Positions 20,151 to 32,131 of a DNA stretch of 64,000 bases are shown here, one piece after another; the first letter of the stretch is position 1, and every line of letters begins with the position of its first letter. Both the position numbers and the translations under genes were made by a program. The notes under the pieces were generated by a model. That model saw only the letters and a program-made list of their open reading frames with translations, did not search any database and had not been told where the DNA came from. The DNA is from Gambelia wislizenii (Eukaryota > Chordata > Lepidosauria > Squamata > Crotaphytidae), in NCBI GenBank assembly GCA_030847615.1, contig JAUMIR010000004.1, positions 223,003,001 to 223,067,000 of the forward strand, written 5' to 3'.

Positions 20151-21530
20151 GGAACAGATGCAGTGCCTAGTGGAACAGGCTAGGGAAGGGGAACATCTGG
20201 CCTGCTTGGTCTTCACCTGCCTCACCACTGACTATGATGGCTTCTGTCACTGAGGGAACGGTCCCCTCTGTGGAGGAAATCTCTGCAGCTGACAGTGAGC
20301 TGGGAGAAAGGGCTGGCTAGGGGAGGGAAGAGAGGTCTGGGCTGCTCGGCCCTCACTTGGCTCTCAGCTGGCTGCAGCTTTTGCCAGCCAGGCTTTGGAG
20401 CCAGCGGAGGACCCTGCGCAGGGACATACAAAAATAGCAGATCAAGAATTGCCAGGTTTGCCTGGCAAGCCTGCCCCCTTCAAAGTCCAACCAATCAAAA
20501 TTCAGCTCTGCTGTATGCCCCTTTCCTGGGATGGAGGTATATGTAAACAGCAATCACAAAAACCAGAGACTTTTGCTACCAGGGAGAAATCATGGGAACA
20601 ATGGGAGACAGATTCAAGATAACAATATCTCGATTCTCCCCAGGATAAACCCAACCAAAAAATACCACATTTCAAGTATTACATAGTTAACAGGGGGTGG
20701 TGGAGGGTAATGTTATAAGGCCTATTAATTTGACTTGGTTTAAGGACGGTGGGAGCAAAGTCCTGTCTTCTAAATATTGTAGGACTGCAGCTCCCAGCAG
20801 CCCTAGTCAACATGGACAATGGTGAAGAATGCTAGGAGTTGCAATCCAGAAACATCCAAAGATCCCCACTTTGCATACCCCTGGTTTAGGACCTCAATAG
20901 GTCTTAATCTGATTTTGGTTTGAAGGCAGCCATCTCAGATGCCAGATTTGGTTGCCCTTGATGGGTGGCAAAAAAATCAGTTGTTTATTATTGCATCTTC
21001 TACTGTAAAGAAAAGCATTTAGAGATTTCACTGCAGATACTAGAATGTCTCAATCTGACCCTAAGTGCAGCTGGTGTCTGTGTATGCACTGTTTCCCTTC
21101 ATAATACAGATAGGAAGTATTTCCTGATGCTATCATCCACTACACACACACATTCCGCTATCTCTCTGCACTGTTGTGTCCTCCAGTTAAATCCTTTGAT
21201 AGTAAGGATGTTAAATCTCTCTTTAAGAGGTTGCTAATTAAGAAACCAGAAATGTTCATGGAAATGAAATTACAAGGAAGGAGTGGGGGAAATCAATATA
21301 CAGTTGTTAAATGTAGCTTGCATTTTAAAGTCCTAGCTGTATTTTGCACTTAAATACCCACAATTTATTCTGACTCTCAACTAGTTCCTAAGAAGATTGA
21401 AGCAGTAAAAGGCTACTGCTTTGAGTCTAGAGCACAATCAGTTAGGAAGTTCTCCTGCACAATCTCCACTGCTGTGAATCAGAAGTGTCAAAGGATGTAA
21501 TAACTCCAGTTGCTTCATTTGGATTTGCAA
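20151..21530. other. Unassigned sequence
   Basis: No gene was recognised. 20771-20885 carries a degenerate palindromic MITE of the 3247 family (GGACTGCAGCTCCCAGCAG and ATGCTAGGAGTTGCAATCC). The remainder to 20640 is moderately GC-rich and unrecognised. Confidence 0.4.
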
Positions 21531-21535
21531 GGGGA

Positions 21536-21700
21536 AGAATTGTAGCTCAATGGTAGAGCGTATATTCTGTGACAGAGCACAGGGTTCAAATCTTGGTCTC
21601 TCCTAGCAGGACTGGGAAATCTGCCTTTTCCAGGAGAACATGTGCTAGCAGGAAGGCTATGTCTCTCACTTCACAGAGGAAGGTCCTCTGTTTTAAGAAT
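21536..21700 (+). mobile_element. tRNA-derived SINE, degenerate
   Basis: ATTGTAGCTCAATGGTAGAGC (A-box region) and AGGGTTCAAATCTTGG (B-box region) are spaced as in a tRNA head; a partial body follows. The same SINE type is seen inverted at 61570-61716. It cannot be a functional tRNA: the acceptor and anticodon stems do not pair. Confidence 0.6.
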
Positions 21701-22420
21701 GGGAAATCCCTAGTCTGCAAGCCAAAAAAAAGGGGGGGAGGTGCTTCATCTGGCCTGCTTTTTTGTTATTATGTGATAGGAAATAACAAAATATTTAAGG
21801 CATTCAAACATTAAAGTCTATGAAACGAATTAACCTGTGCTTTGCAAGCCTGAAAGCTGTTGTGTATATTTAAGGTGATCTTTGCAAGCTTGGAGTTTGT
21901 CACATAGAAATGAACTGTGCTTTGCATACCTGAATGCTGTTGCACTGGGGCTTATTCCTGAGTAGGCCTCTGCCTCCCCAACAGCTTTCCTCTTACCCAC
22001 CCTCTCTTTCCTTGGTCTCACACTGCCTTGCTGGAATGCAACCTTGCAAAAATTCCCAAACTGGAATTGAGCCACTGAATCAAGCAAGTTTTCTCACCCC
22101 TGTGCAAAATAGTCCAAATCTGGTTTACATTTGAGAAGGAGCCTTAATGAGCACCAACAAGTTAAAACCTAGAGAGCAGGCAGATTAGGCATACATGTTT
22201 GCTGGTAACAACCATCTCCAGCACACTGAAATGTACTGCATTTCTATTTAAATTATAGAAATTGTTATCTATACATACAAACTAGTACATGTAAACTCTA
22301 TGCAAAGATGTCTCCTTTTAAATTTATTTTTAAGTGATAAGTTTCCTCTTTTCCAATAATGTATAAGCAAACATCTGATCAGACAGCCAGTGTGTTGTCA
22401 ATGTGTGTATGTGTGTGGGG

Positions 22421-22635
22421 GGCCCTTCAAGTCAGCTGTCAACTTGTCATGACACCATGAATTTCATAAGGCTTTCTTAGGCAAGGAATACTCAGAGGTA
22501 GTTTTGCCAGTTCCTTCCTCTGAAATATACCCTATATCACCCGCTAATCATGGTGATCTCTCATCCAAGTATAAACCAGGGATGACCCTGCTTAGGTCCC
22601 AAGATCAAACAGGATCTGATGCTTTATACTGGACC
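22421..22635 (-). mobile_element. 5S-rRNA-derived SINE with LINE-type tail, inverse orientation
   Basis: From the left it shows the reverse of the tail (CTTCAAGTCAGCTGTCAACT, ACACCATGAATTTCATAAGG, TTAGGCAAGGAATACTCAG). It then shows the reverse of the 5S head (GATCTCTCATCCAAGTATAA, ATGACCCTGCTTAGGTCCC). The order matches the plus-strand copy at 60580. Members of this group are known in lizards as 5S-headed SINEs sharing the Sauria/BovB tail. Confidence 0.75.
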
Positions 22636-22639
22636 AATA

Positions 22640-23735
22640 TTCTGACTCAACAGAAGGCACCTTTTGATATTCCACAACAGAACTTGCCTGTTGATTGGTC
22701 TCCAATGTTCTTCTCGGGAAAATTTCATAACCAGTGCCCATAGCTATGAATTCTGAGCAGCAAGGCAGAAAACTTACTTCTGAAGAGCAAAGAAGTAGGT
22801 AGCTTTCTCTTTTGCAATTAAATACTGGAAGAATAGTGCAGTTTACTCAAATGTTGTTTTCCATTTAGAGATTATATTGCTAGAGTCCTTAGTATGAGAT
22901 TAAATTAATTGAGAAATGGGAATCAGTTTATGAAACTAAAGCAGTAATGTTGCACACATTTCAGATCTACTGATTCTCCAAAGTAATTTTCATTGACTTT
23001 GAAATAATGGAGAAAGCTGATCTACAACAGTAGAAATAAGGAGGGGAGGGGGAGAATAGGTTTTTTTTTCTTCCACAACTGCCACTCAAAATCCAGAGAA
23101 GGCCAGCTGAGTTTCATTAGACAATAAGCTTGAAAATGTGAATCAATTTTCAAACTATAGATAGTTTTTTCCAAGAAATATAGTACTCACAACATTCTTC
23201 CTGCAATATTGATTTTAGTAAGTAATTCCTTCATACAATATTTTCATCTAAGCTGAGCAGTTCACAGAACTGAAATATAGCTTTTAATGCTTCATTTCTT
23301 ATTCTCATCATAAAATATTGTGACATACAAGACAGGTGAAGGGCAACTTTAAGTGTGGCTTCAAATTCAATCCAAAGAAAATAGCAGTTAGCATTTGCCA
23401 TGACAAGCGTTAGTGTACCATCCTTCCACATATTACAATGATGGCATGGAGCAAGGAGTAGGATTATAATGCTGTATCAAGTCCCACCCACCGATGGCAC
23501 AACCTTTCTGCAGTGGTGGGATTGCATGCTTCTGTGAGGCAAGAAGCTATGCTGACTTCAGCAGTGCTGCTGGTAAGGGTCTCCCATGTCAGACAGGCTT
23601 TTGCTGAGGAGCCAGACTAAATGTGCCAAACAGCTACTGAGCAGCAACACTAGTGGGATGTGACACTGGCAGAGGATCTCTCAGAGATAACAACAGTGGC
23701 ACCATAGCTAAAATTAAATAAATAAAATAATAATA
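22640..23735. other. Unassigned AT-rich, mostly unique sequence
   Basis: No gene or clear repeat was recognised. Positions 23210-23440 are repeat-free and AT-rich. Confidence 0.4.
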
Positions 23736-24398
23736 AGGCTTGTTAATACTGCCCAGAAAGAAATATGGTAAACCCCTTTTTAATGTCTTTTACCATGAAA
23801 CCCCTATGATGAGACAATCCAAAGTGAAACAACAGATAGTGCCAGAAGATGAAACTCCAGGTCAGAGGGCACTCAATGAACTACTGGGGCACTGCAGAGG
23901 ACAACAATGAATAGCACTAAGGTGAATGATGCAACTGGACTCAAGCTGACAGGACATTCAGCTGTTGATGTGATCAAAGGTGAAAGAAAAGTCTGAAACT
24001 ACACAACACATATTATAGGGACATGGCATGTGAGAAGCATGAATCAGGGGAAGCTAGACACAGTAAAACAAGAAATGGAATTATAAACATTGCAATACTT
24101 GGGATGAGCTAGCTAAAGTGGACAAGAATAGGACATTTTGAGTCAGTCAATTACACAGCATTTTATTCACGAAATGAAAATCTAAGAAGAAATGAGGAGA
24201 CATGAATAATGAGGAGAGATGTAGCAAAAGCAGTCAAAGGATATAATGTAAAGTCTGATTGAATAATATCAATAAGACTACAGGGAAAGCCCATCAATAT
24301 AATCATAATCCAAGTTCATGCTCCACCTACAGGGGCAGAAAAAAAAGAACCTGAAAGATTATGTGTTGGAGCCCAGGAGGAAATTGATCACACACCAA

Positions 24399-24999
24399 GG
24401 GTGCGGCTATACAATCATAAAAAAATCCGTATGGGGGGCAAAAAATATGAACAGCCTGTCGTTCGTATGCATACGAACTGGCTATACGATTTTTAAGCCC
24501 CCTAAGCTCCGTATGACTCCCTCTTCCTGAAGCTGGCTGGAGCGAGCAAGCCAAGCGGCAGTTTTAAATCTCTCACCGCTTTTTTTTAAAGGTTCCTGGT
24601 TTGTGGACAGTTGGTTTTCTGTATTTACAATATAAAATAAAAATAAATAAACATATAAATTCATGGACTTACCGGACACTCGCTAGCTAGGAAACCAACA
24701 TGGCGGCTGCTCCCAATTCCCCTCTGTGCTAGCCCTGCCCCCTCTACTCGGCCAGCCAATCAGATTACCCTGCCTGTTCGTATGTGTGTGAACGGACCGT
24801 ACAGACCCGTCAGCCATCCGAACGGCGTACGGATTTCTCTTCGCGATCCGCTTTCCCTCCCGAATGCTGCGTGTGCGTATTTCAGGGTGGATAACCGGGG
24901 CCCCCCTCTTTTGCATTCATGTGCATCCGAACGCCCATTTGTACCGAAGCGCGAACTTCTGCACGCCGTACATATTATTTAAATCATGTAGACGGGACC
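24399..24999 (-). mobile_element. 601-bp Harbinger-like TIR element with promoter/donor block, copy E1
   Basis: The ends GGGTGCGGCTATACAATCAT and ATGATTT-type right end ...CATGTAGACGGGACC are imperfect inverted repeats. The flanks CAA (24396-24398) and TAA (25000-25002) fit a 3-bp duplication, since BovB codons Thr-Pro-Lys-Gln rejoin exactly when one triplet is removed. On the minus strand a CCAAT box (24756-24760), a G-rich GC-box-like stretch, a YY1-like GCCGCCATGTT (24697-24707) and CCGGTAAGT (donor 24667-24672) occur in order. Rich in CpG, so young. No transposase. Confidence 0.82.
24667..24760 (-). promoter_or_regulatory. Conserved CCAAT / GC-box / YY1-like / splice-donor block of element E1
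   Basis: Read on the minus strand: ATTGG (reverse CCAAT), about 20 nt of G-rich sequence GAGGGGGCAGGGC, then GCCGCCATGTTGG, which fits the YY1 consensus, then about 25 nt to TCCGGTAAGT. The same order recurs in E2 (minus strand, 48988-49068) and E3 (plus strand, 55971-56070). Function is inferred from motif order only. Confidence 0.5.
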
Positions 25000-25440
25000 T
25001 AAAACAGGACTTCTTGTTAATCATAGGCAATTGGAATGCAAAAGTAGGAAACAGAGCAGAATCAAAGATCATAGGACAATGTGCCTAGGGTCAAGAACAG
25101 CTGTTCCTTTAAACGCATTCTTCAAGCAACCAAAGAGGAGACTGTATAGATGGACATCACTTGATGGCTAATATAGACTTTAAATAGACTACATGATTAG
25201 AAGCAGAAGATAGAGAAGCTCCATTCTCTCTGCAAAAACAAGACGAGGAAACAAATTGTGGCAGAGACTATGAACTGCTAATATCAAAAATCAGAATAAA
25301 ACTAAAGCAGAACACTAAACCAACCAACATGCCAAAATACAATCTGAAGAACATCCCTCTAGAATTTAAAGATAATGTAAAAAAAATTAGATTTGCCCTA
25401 TTAAGCCTAATTGACTGGGAGTCAGAAGAATCCTGGATTT
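25000..25440 (+). pseudogene. BovB endonuclease-domain segment
   Basis: Following the upstream segment that ends with IQVHAPPTGA and EIDHTP (about 24310-24398), this part resumes with KQDFLLIIGNWNAKVGNRA (about 25006-25060). GxWNAKVG is the conserved block of the apurinic-like endonuclease. Further frames encode the TWTSPDG-like region (GRLYRWTSLDG) in altered frames. It ends where the L1 inserted. Confidence 0.8.
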
Positions 25441-25442
25441 CA

Positions 25443-26476
25443 GCTTGCTGATATAAATACACAAATATTACAGAAATTGAGAGAGATGAAAAGGGAGATG
25501 AAGGAGGACTTTAAAAGTTTGAAAAAAGAATTGAAAGCAGATATGGAGAGACTTGGCAAGAGGCTGGACAAATTAACGGTTGAGGTGAAAGAGATGAAAA
25601 GTGATCTAGACAATGTTAAAAACAGAACCCAAGAGTTAGAGAACCAATCTGAAATTTTTAGATGAGAACAAGAAAAATATAGAAATACTAACTTAATTCA
25701 GGAACTTAGATACAGGGAGAAATGTATCAAGTTGAGAGGGCTATCAGAGAGGATAAAGGACAATTTAAGTGAAAGAATTATTCCTCACTTGGCTCAGTTT
25801 ATGGATATGACAGAGGAAGAGTTATCTCTCTATACAGATAAAATTTTTAGACTGAATTCAGGTACAGCTAAAGAGAGGAAAGTCCCAAGAGACTTTCACC
25901 TATACGAAATAGTCCAGAAGGGATAGTATAATACAGAGAAGTTATAATGCTAACCTAGAAATAGAAGGACAAGAAATTAAGATCTTTAAAGATACACCAC
26001 CAGAAATTCTTAGGAGAAGACAAGATTACAAAGTCCTGGCACAGAAATTAAGGAATAAAGGTATAAATTATAGGTGGGAAAGAATTAAAGGTATCTCCTT
26101 CTATTATTATCAGAAAAGATACAGGATAAACACAATAGAAAAAGTAAAGGAATTTTTGGAAAAAAATGAGTCAGGATGAAAGAAATATGATCAGAAAAGG
26201 AGAAGAAGGAAAAAAGGTGATGAGGAAGATAGAAAAATAGAGGAGAGAAATAAAGAAAGGGACAGAGAAAAGGGAGAGAAAGCAGGCAACGCAGAGGGAA
26301 GGGAAGAAGAGGGGGAGGAGAAGGAGAAAGAAGATTCAGGTGATCCAAATGAGCGAGAAGATGGAATGGAGGGAAATTCAGAAGGGGAAGAAGAGGAAGT
26401 AGAAGGAGAAGAAGAGGAAGAAGGAGGAGGAGGAGAAGATGGGAGAGGTGAGGGAGAAGAGGCTATTAGGGATTGA
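25443..26476 (+). pseudogene. L1 ORF1 (RNA-binding protein) remnant with acidic C-terminal tail
   Basis: ORF1p binds L1 RNA as a coiled-coil trimer. Here the first part is a heptad-like coiled coil (LREMKREMKEDFKSLKKELK, then DKLTVEVKEMKSDLDNVKNR). Next is the RRM-like part (REKCIKLRGLSE, about 25711) and the C-terminal domain (EILRRRQDYKVLAQKLRNKG, about 26008). An unusual Glu/Lys/Gly-rich tail of about 98 codons follows (26180-26473). Lesions: stop at 25663, stop and frame change at 25924-25951, stop at 26177. ORF1 ends with TGA at 26474, three nucleotides before the ORF2 ATG at 26480. Confidence 0.85.
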
Positions 26477-26479
26477 GAG

Positions 26480-29400
26480 ATGGCGGTCTCAATAATAACA
26501 TGGAACGTCAAGGGTTTAAACACTCCAGGAAAGCGGAGGAGAGTGTTTCATTATTTAGAAACTCAAAAGGCAGACATTGTAACGATTCAAGAAACCAGAA
26601 TAAGGAATCAAGACAATAAATATCTAAATAACAAAAAAAACTAGGTCAAGTTTTTTATGCACCAACTGATCAGAAAAAAAGGGGTTGCAATATATGTGAA
26701 GAATAGTTTTGAGGCCAAAGAAATTGTAAAGGATAAAAATTGGCATTATGTGGGAGTGGAGATAAGTTGGGTGAACCAGAAGATAACGTTGATAGTGGTA
26801 TATGCCCCATTAGTAAAGAAAAGTCAATTTTATAAACATCTTCGAGTGGAAATAGAAAGACTAAATGCCGAGAACTTAATCATTACAGGGGACTTTAATG
26901 GAGTACTAAATAGTTTTAGAGATAGATTGGAACATGGGAAGAATAAGAAAAATCACGGTAATCTTCCAGTGAAATGTGAGGAGATAATGGATGAATACAA
27001 TTTAATTGATGTTTGGCCATATAAAAAGGGAAATGAAAAGGGGTATATCTTTTACTCACAGGTTCATCAGTCTTGGTCTAGAATAGACATGTTTTGGGTG
27101 GTAAAAGAACTTAGCATAAAAACTAAAAACATTGACGTGTTACCAAAAGTACTGTCAGACCATAACCCTTTAAAAATGACATTAAGCACCACAAGGAAAG
27201 AATATACTTGGAGACTGAAGGACACATTACTGAAGGATGAACTATTCGTCAAAAGAATAAAGGAAGAATAAAGAAGCTATTTTGAAATAAACAATACTTC
27301 AGAAGTTCCAAATAAGATAATGTGGAACGCCTATAAGGCAACTGTGAGAGGTTTGTTATTACAACTGGGAGCCGAAATTTATAGGCAAAGGAGAGAAAAA
27401 AAGGAAAGCTTACTGAGGGAGTTAAAAGAGAAAGAAAAGATATTAAGACAGGAACCGAAGGACAGGAAAATGTTGGGAGAAATAAGAAATATTCAAAACG
27501 AAATAAATCAGGAGATAATAGATGAAATAGGACATAAGCTTAGAAGAATTAGACAAAATTACTTTGCTAATGCTAACAAGGTAGGGAGGTGGTTAGCGTA
27601 CAAACTTAAAAAAGAGAAAGAAAGGAATCTTATAACTGAGATAAAAGAGAACGACGTAATTTATACTAACCAAAATGAAATAAAAAAGAGATTTACTCAA
27701 TTTTATACAAATCTGTATGCAGATAAAGAGAAAGGAGAAAGGGAAGATAAGGAATGGGAGGAATATTTAAGCAATTGTGAAATAAGAAGACTCTCGGAGG
27801 AACAAAAAGGGAAATTAGCCGCACCTATAACAACGCAAGAAGTTTCTAAGGTAATAAAGGATTTGAAGGTGGGTAAATCACCGGGCCCAGATGGGTTTAC
27901 TGCAGAGTTTTATAAAATTATGGAAGAAGACATTATAGAAGTAATGTGTCAGATGATGAACAAGATTCAAGAAGAAGGTGTGCCAGAATCCTGGGAAACA
28001 GCAGAAATTGTCCTAATCCCTAAGGAAGGTAAAGACATGACCAATGTAAAGAATTACCCGCCGATATCTCCACTGAACGTAGACTACAAGATTTACACGA
28101 CGATACTGGCTAATAGATTAAAAACAATACTAGTAGAACACATCCACGTAACCAAAAAGGCTTTCTTCCAGCAAGAACCATGGCAAATAACATAAGAATG
28201 GCTTTAAACATTCTAGAATATTATGAGAAAAACAATGATAAAAAAGTAGCCTTAATATTTGCAGATATGGAGAAAGCCTTTGATAACTTACGTTGGCCAT
28301 TTATGAAAGGTGTACTAAAGCAAATGAAGGTGGGAAGGAACTTCTACCAAGCCATTGATCAAATTTATAGAGAACAAAAGGCATATGTAAGGGTAAATGG
28401 GGAGAGATCAGAATTAATTAAGATACAAAAAGGGACAAGACAAAGCTGTCCCCTGTCCCCATTATTATTTATCATGTCTATGGAAATACTGAATAAGCAA
28501 ATTAGGGATAATAATATGATACCGGGGCTGAAGTATAAGGGTTATGAATATAAGACCTTAGCGTATGCGGATGATATAATGTTAGTTCTCCAGGATCCCC
28601 TAAACTATATGGACAATCTAATGGGAATGCTAGAGAAATTTGGGTCTTTTTCCAGATCTAAGGTTAGTAGAAACAAAACAGTTATAATATCTAAAAATCT
28701 AGCTAAAGGGGAAGAAGCTCAACTTGAAAAGATATCAGGATGTAGAACTGTAAACAAAACAAAATATTTAGGGATATGGATAAGTAAGAGAAACAGAGAA
28801 TTATATGACAACAACTATGGGAAAACATGGACACAAATAAAAGATCTTAAAAGATGGCAAAAAATGAACATATCCTTAATGGGAAGAATAGCAACAATAA
28901 AAATGAATGTGTTACCAAGAATGATGTTTCTCTTTCAAAATTTGATGATAATAAATAAGGATAAACCCTTCTTGGAATGGACAAAAGATTTGAAAGACTT
29001 CATCTGGAACGGACGGAAACCGAGGATAAAGTGGACAACAATGATAGACGCAAAGCATAGAGGTGGATTGGCAGTTCCTGATCTCAGATTGTGTTACAAT
29101 GCATATGGCCTAATTTGGTTAAGTGACTGGATTAAATTAAATAATCCAAGGATGATAAACTTGGAAAGAGGTAATATAAAATTCGGATTCCACGCATACC
29201 TATGGTATGGGAAAGTGAACATAGATAAGGAATTTGCAAATCATACTTTGAGGGGCCCTCTGTTAAGAATATGGAACACTATAAAACCAAAATTTTATGG
29301 AAAAATGCCAATGTGGGTTTCTCCCATAGAAGCATTTCACGAAAGATGGATAGAACAAGGAAAGTGGTTAAGATATAAAGAGCTGATAAGAAGAACAGAG

Positions 29401-30228
29401 GAGAATGAATATAGTTTGTACACAAGAGAAATGCTGCAAGAATTAGGTCACGAAATCCAGTGGTTCACATACTATTAATTACAAGATAGATATAAAGAAG
29501 ACAGGAGTAAGTATGGTTTTGAGATGAAACAGAATGAGATAGATAACATCATATGGGATACAGGAAAGAAGAAAATTACTAAATTTTATAACCTTCAGCT
29601 AGAAAGAGAATTAGAGAAAGAGGTGGTGAAAGACTCCATGGTGAGGTGGGCAAAGGATATAGGAGAACAGATTAGTCTTACGGAATGGGAAAATGCTTGG
29701 AACAAATCAAATTGTTTTACAGAAAATCAAGACCTCAAGGAGAACGTCTGTAAGAGTTCAAATAGATGGTACCTTACCCCAGTGAGATTAAGTAAAGTAT
29801 ATAAAGAAAAAAACTAAAAATGTTGGAGATGCGAAAAAGAAGTGGGATCATTCCACCATATGTGGTGGGGTTGCGTAATTATAAAAAGATACTGGGTGAA
29901 GGTACACAAATTAATACAGAGGATGTTGGGGATTAATTTCACTATGGATCTGAAGTTATATTTGCTGAATATGACTACAGTGCTGGAAAAGCAGATGGAG
30001 AGGAAATATTGGAGAGTACTGTTGTACCTAGTTACATTGGCCAGACTTAAAATAGTGGCTAACTGGAAAAGAAAAGAGGCTCCGGAAATGGAGGATTGGT
30101 TAAGTAAATTGGTAGAAATGAAAAATAATGATAAACTGACGAGAATAATTAGAAAGGGTAATATAGAAGAAATAAATAAGGATTGGGAAGCAGTAACACG
30201 ATATTTGAACAGGCGAGGATGTAAATAA
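26480..30228 (+). pseudogene. L1 ORF2 endonuclease-reverse transcriptase, lightly damaged
   Basis: The start at ATG 26480 gives MAVSIITWNVKGLN, the endonuclease N-terminus; QETR, GDFNG, SRIDMFW and SDHNP (27155-27169) complete the endonuclease motifs. RT motifs: GKSPGPDG (27872), LIPKEGKD, FADMEKAFD, GTRQSCPLSPLLF and catalytic AYADD (28561-28575, intact). A Cys/His knuckle CWRCEKEVGSFHHMWWGC lies at 29821-29874. Damage: two compensating A-run length changes near 26636 and 26678 (with a TAG), stop 27269, one-base loss near 28158, stops 29476 and 29815. About 1,249 codons, close to a normal ORF2. Confidence 0.92.
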
Positions 30229-30682
30229 CGGAAATAAGGAGGAATGATTTAGGAGGACAAAACTGAGGGTTGGTAAGGGTAGAAGGCTGGATCTTTATGT
30301 TTTGAGAATACAAAAAGAGAATACTACGGGTATGGACAAAATCGAGGATATAAAGGAAGCAACTTAAGAGATTTAGAAGGCTAGAAATAAGGAACAGGGG
30401 AGGAGAAGCCAAGATATGATGAAAACAGTGCACAATAAAAAGTTTTTGGACAAGTAAGTCTAGGGAAGTCAGGAGGGAGATGAATGGAAAAAAGGAAAAA
30501 AGGCTAACAGGTAGAAATGGAAATTTTGTTTTGTGTCACTTTGTTTTGGATAATTAAGATTATGTAAGATAAATTAAATTTTGAGTTGTAAATTAATTTT
30601 TACTGTATGAAAACATGTAAATATGTGATAAGATGGTGGTGATGGAAAATTAAATAAATATATTAAAAGAAGAAGAAGAAGA
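30229..30682 (+). other. L1 3' UTR and (GAA)n tail
   Basis: A-rich 3' UTR following the ORF2 stop, with AAATTAAATAAATATATT before the end and a terminal (AAG/GAA) run instead of a plain poly(A). The run merges with the target duplication beginning AGAATCC. Confidence 0.8.
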
Positions 30683-30696
30683 AGAATCCTGGATTT

Positions 30697-32131
30697 AAGC
30701 CAGGGGGATTGTCTGGGAGGAATGCAAAATGATATATCTGCAGCAAAGAAGAAAGCGAAGCCTCAATAGATGACATATGAAACCCTTCCAGCAGTTAAGA
30801 ACAGATGAGAAGCAAAAATAAAAGGTGACAGAAATAGAGTCAGAACCCTGAATGCAACTGTTCAGTGACTTGTGTGCAAGAACAAAGAGAACTACTATAA
30901 TAATGCAGAGAACTAGATGACAACAAAAAAGAGAAGAACAAGAGACCTCATCCATAAGATCTGAGAAATCAATGAGAAATTGAAGCCAAGTGTGAGGATA
31001 CTATACGACCAGCAGGGGAACACTACATGACCAAGTAGAAATAAAAAGCCAGTGGAAACAATACACAGAACAACTGTATAAAAGAGATGAAAGGATAACA
31101 GATTCGCTCAGGGAAGCCATTTTGAGATAAATCTACAATTTTAGAAAGTGAAGTAGAAACTGCACTCAGAGCACTTGGGAGAAATAAATCACCAGGAGCA
31201 GATTGGTATACAGATTGTAGCTGCTTCAGTCTACAGAGACAGAATCTATTCTAGTCCTAACTAAAATCTATCAACTAATAGGGAAAACAAAACAATGGCC
31301 TACAGATTGGAAACATTCAATATACATTCCAATCCCCCAAAAAGGGGACACCAGGGATTGCAGTAACCACAGGACCTTAGCATTAATTTCCCATGCAAGC
31401 AAAGTGATGTTCAAAATTCTACAACAAAGAACCATATGGAGCGAGAAATGCCAGATGTCCAAGCTGGGTTTAGGAAAGGAAGAGGCATTAGGGATCTAAA
31501 TGCAAACGTATGTTGGATAATGGGGTGCACCAAAGAATTTCAGAAGAAAATCATCCTGTGCTTTATAGATTATAGCAAAGCCTTTGATTATGTAGATCAT
31601 TAAAATTAAAGCAACAGGTATGCCACAACATTTGATTATCCTGATGTGTAACCTGTACTCAGGAAAAGAGGCTACCATCAGGACAGAATATGAAGAAATG
31701 GAATGGTTTCCAATTGGCAAGGGGGTCAGACAAGACTGCATTTTATCACCCTATCTGTTTAATTTATACGCTGAACATATCATACATAAAGCAGGATTAG
31801 ACTCTGAAGAGGAGGTGTGAAAACTGGAGGAAGGAACATCTACAATTTAAGATATGTGGATGATGCCATAACTACTAGCAGAAATAGCAAAGGCTTGAAA
31901 TGGTTACTTGAAGAAAGTCAAGGAGAAAAGTGCAAAGGCAGGTTTACAGCTGAACATGAAGAAAACAAAAATTATGACCACAGATGAAATAGTAAAGATT
32001 TCCTATACCTTGGTTAAGTCATTAATCAGAATGGAGACTGTAGTCAAGAAATAGAAGAAGACTAGGACTTGGAAGAGCAGCTATGAAGGAACTAGACAAG
32101 ATCCTGAACTGTCAAGATAGGTCACTGAATA
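30697..32131 (+). pseudogene. BovB reverse transcriptase segment
   Basis: The RT-region blocks appear in the expected order in shifting frames: QVWFRKGRG-type region near 31461 (VQAGFRKGRG with changes), IIL-CFIDYSKAF near 31551, then HNRATGMPQHLIILMCNLYSG (31604-31663), EWFPIGKGVRQDCILSPYLF (31702-31761) and the catalytic block as LRYVDDA (31847-31867). The usual Ala of YADD is Val. Several stops and indels make it non-functional. It is cut at 32131 by a Tigger element. Confidence 0.85.

Larger units (their letters stand above)
25441..30682 (+). mobile_element. L1 LINE, 5'-truncated in ORF1, inserted in the BovB
   Basis: 5.24 kb flanked by a perfect 14-bp duplication AGAATCCTGGATTT (25427-25440 and 30683-30696). 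It contains the distal two-thirds of ORF1, a nearly complete ORF2 and a 3' UTR ending in (GAA)n (30669-30682). The 5' UTR and the start of ORF1 are missing, as expected from incomplete reverse transcription. Only a handful of stops and frame shifts interrupt ORF2, so this insertion is much younger than its BovB host. Confidence 0.93.

Noticed and set aside
19877..20253. Ala/Leu-rich ORFs on both strands
   Set aside because: They arise from the GC-rich repeat tract; composition and repeat units explain them.
21536..21610. Functional tRNA gene
   Set aside because: A and B box similarity is present but the stems do not pair; it is the head of a SINE.
26191..26523. Ser/Pro-rich ORFs on the minus strand
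   Set aside because: They are the antisense of the purine-rich Glu/Lys tail of the L1 ORF1.
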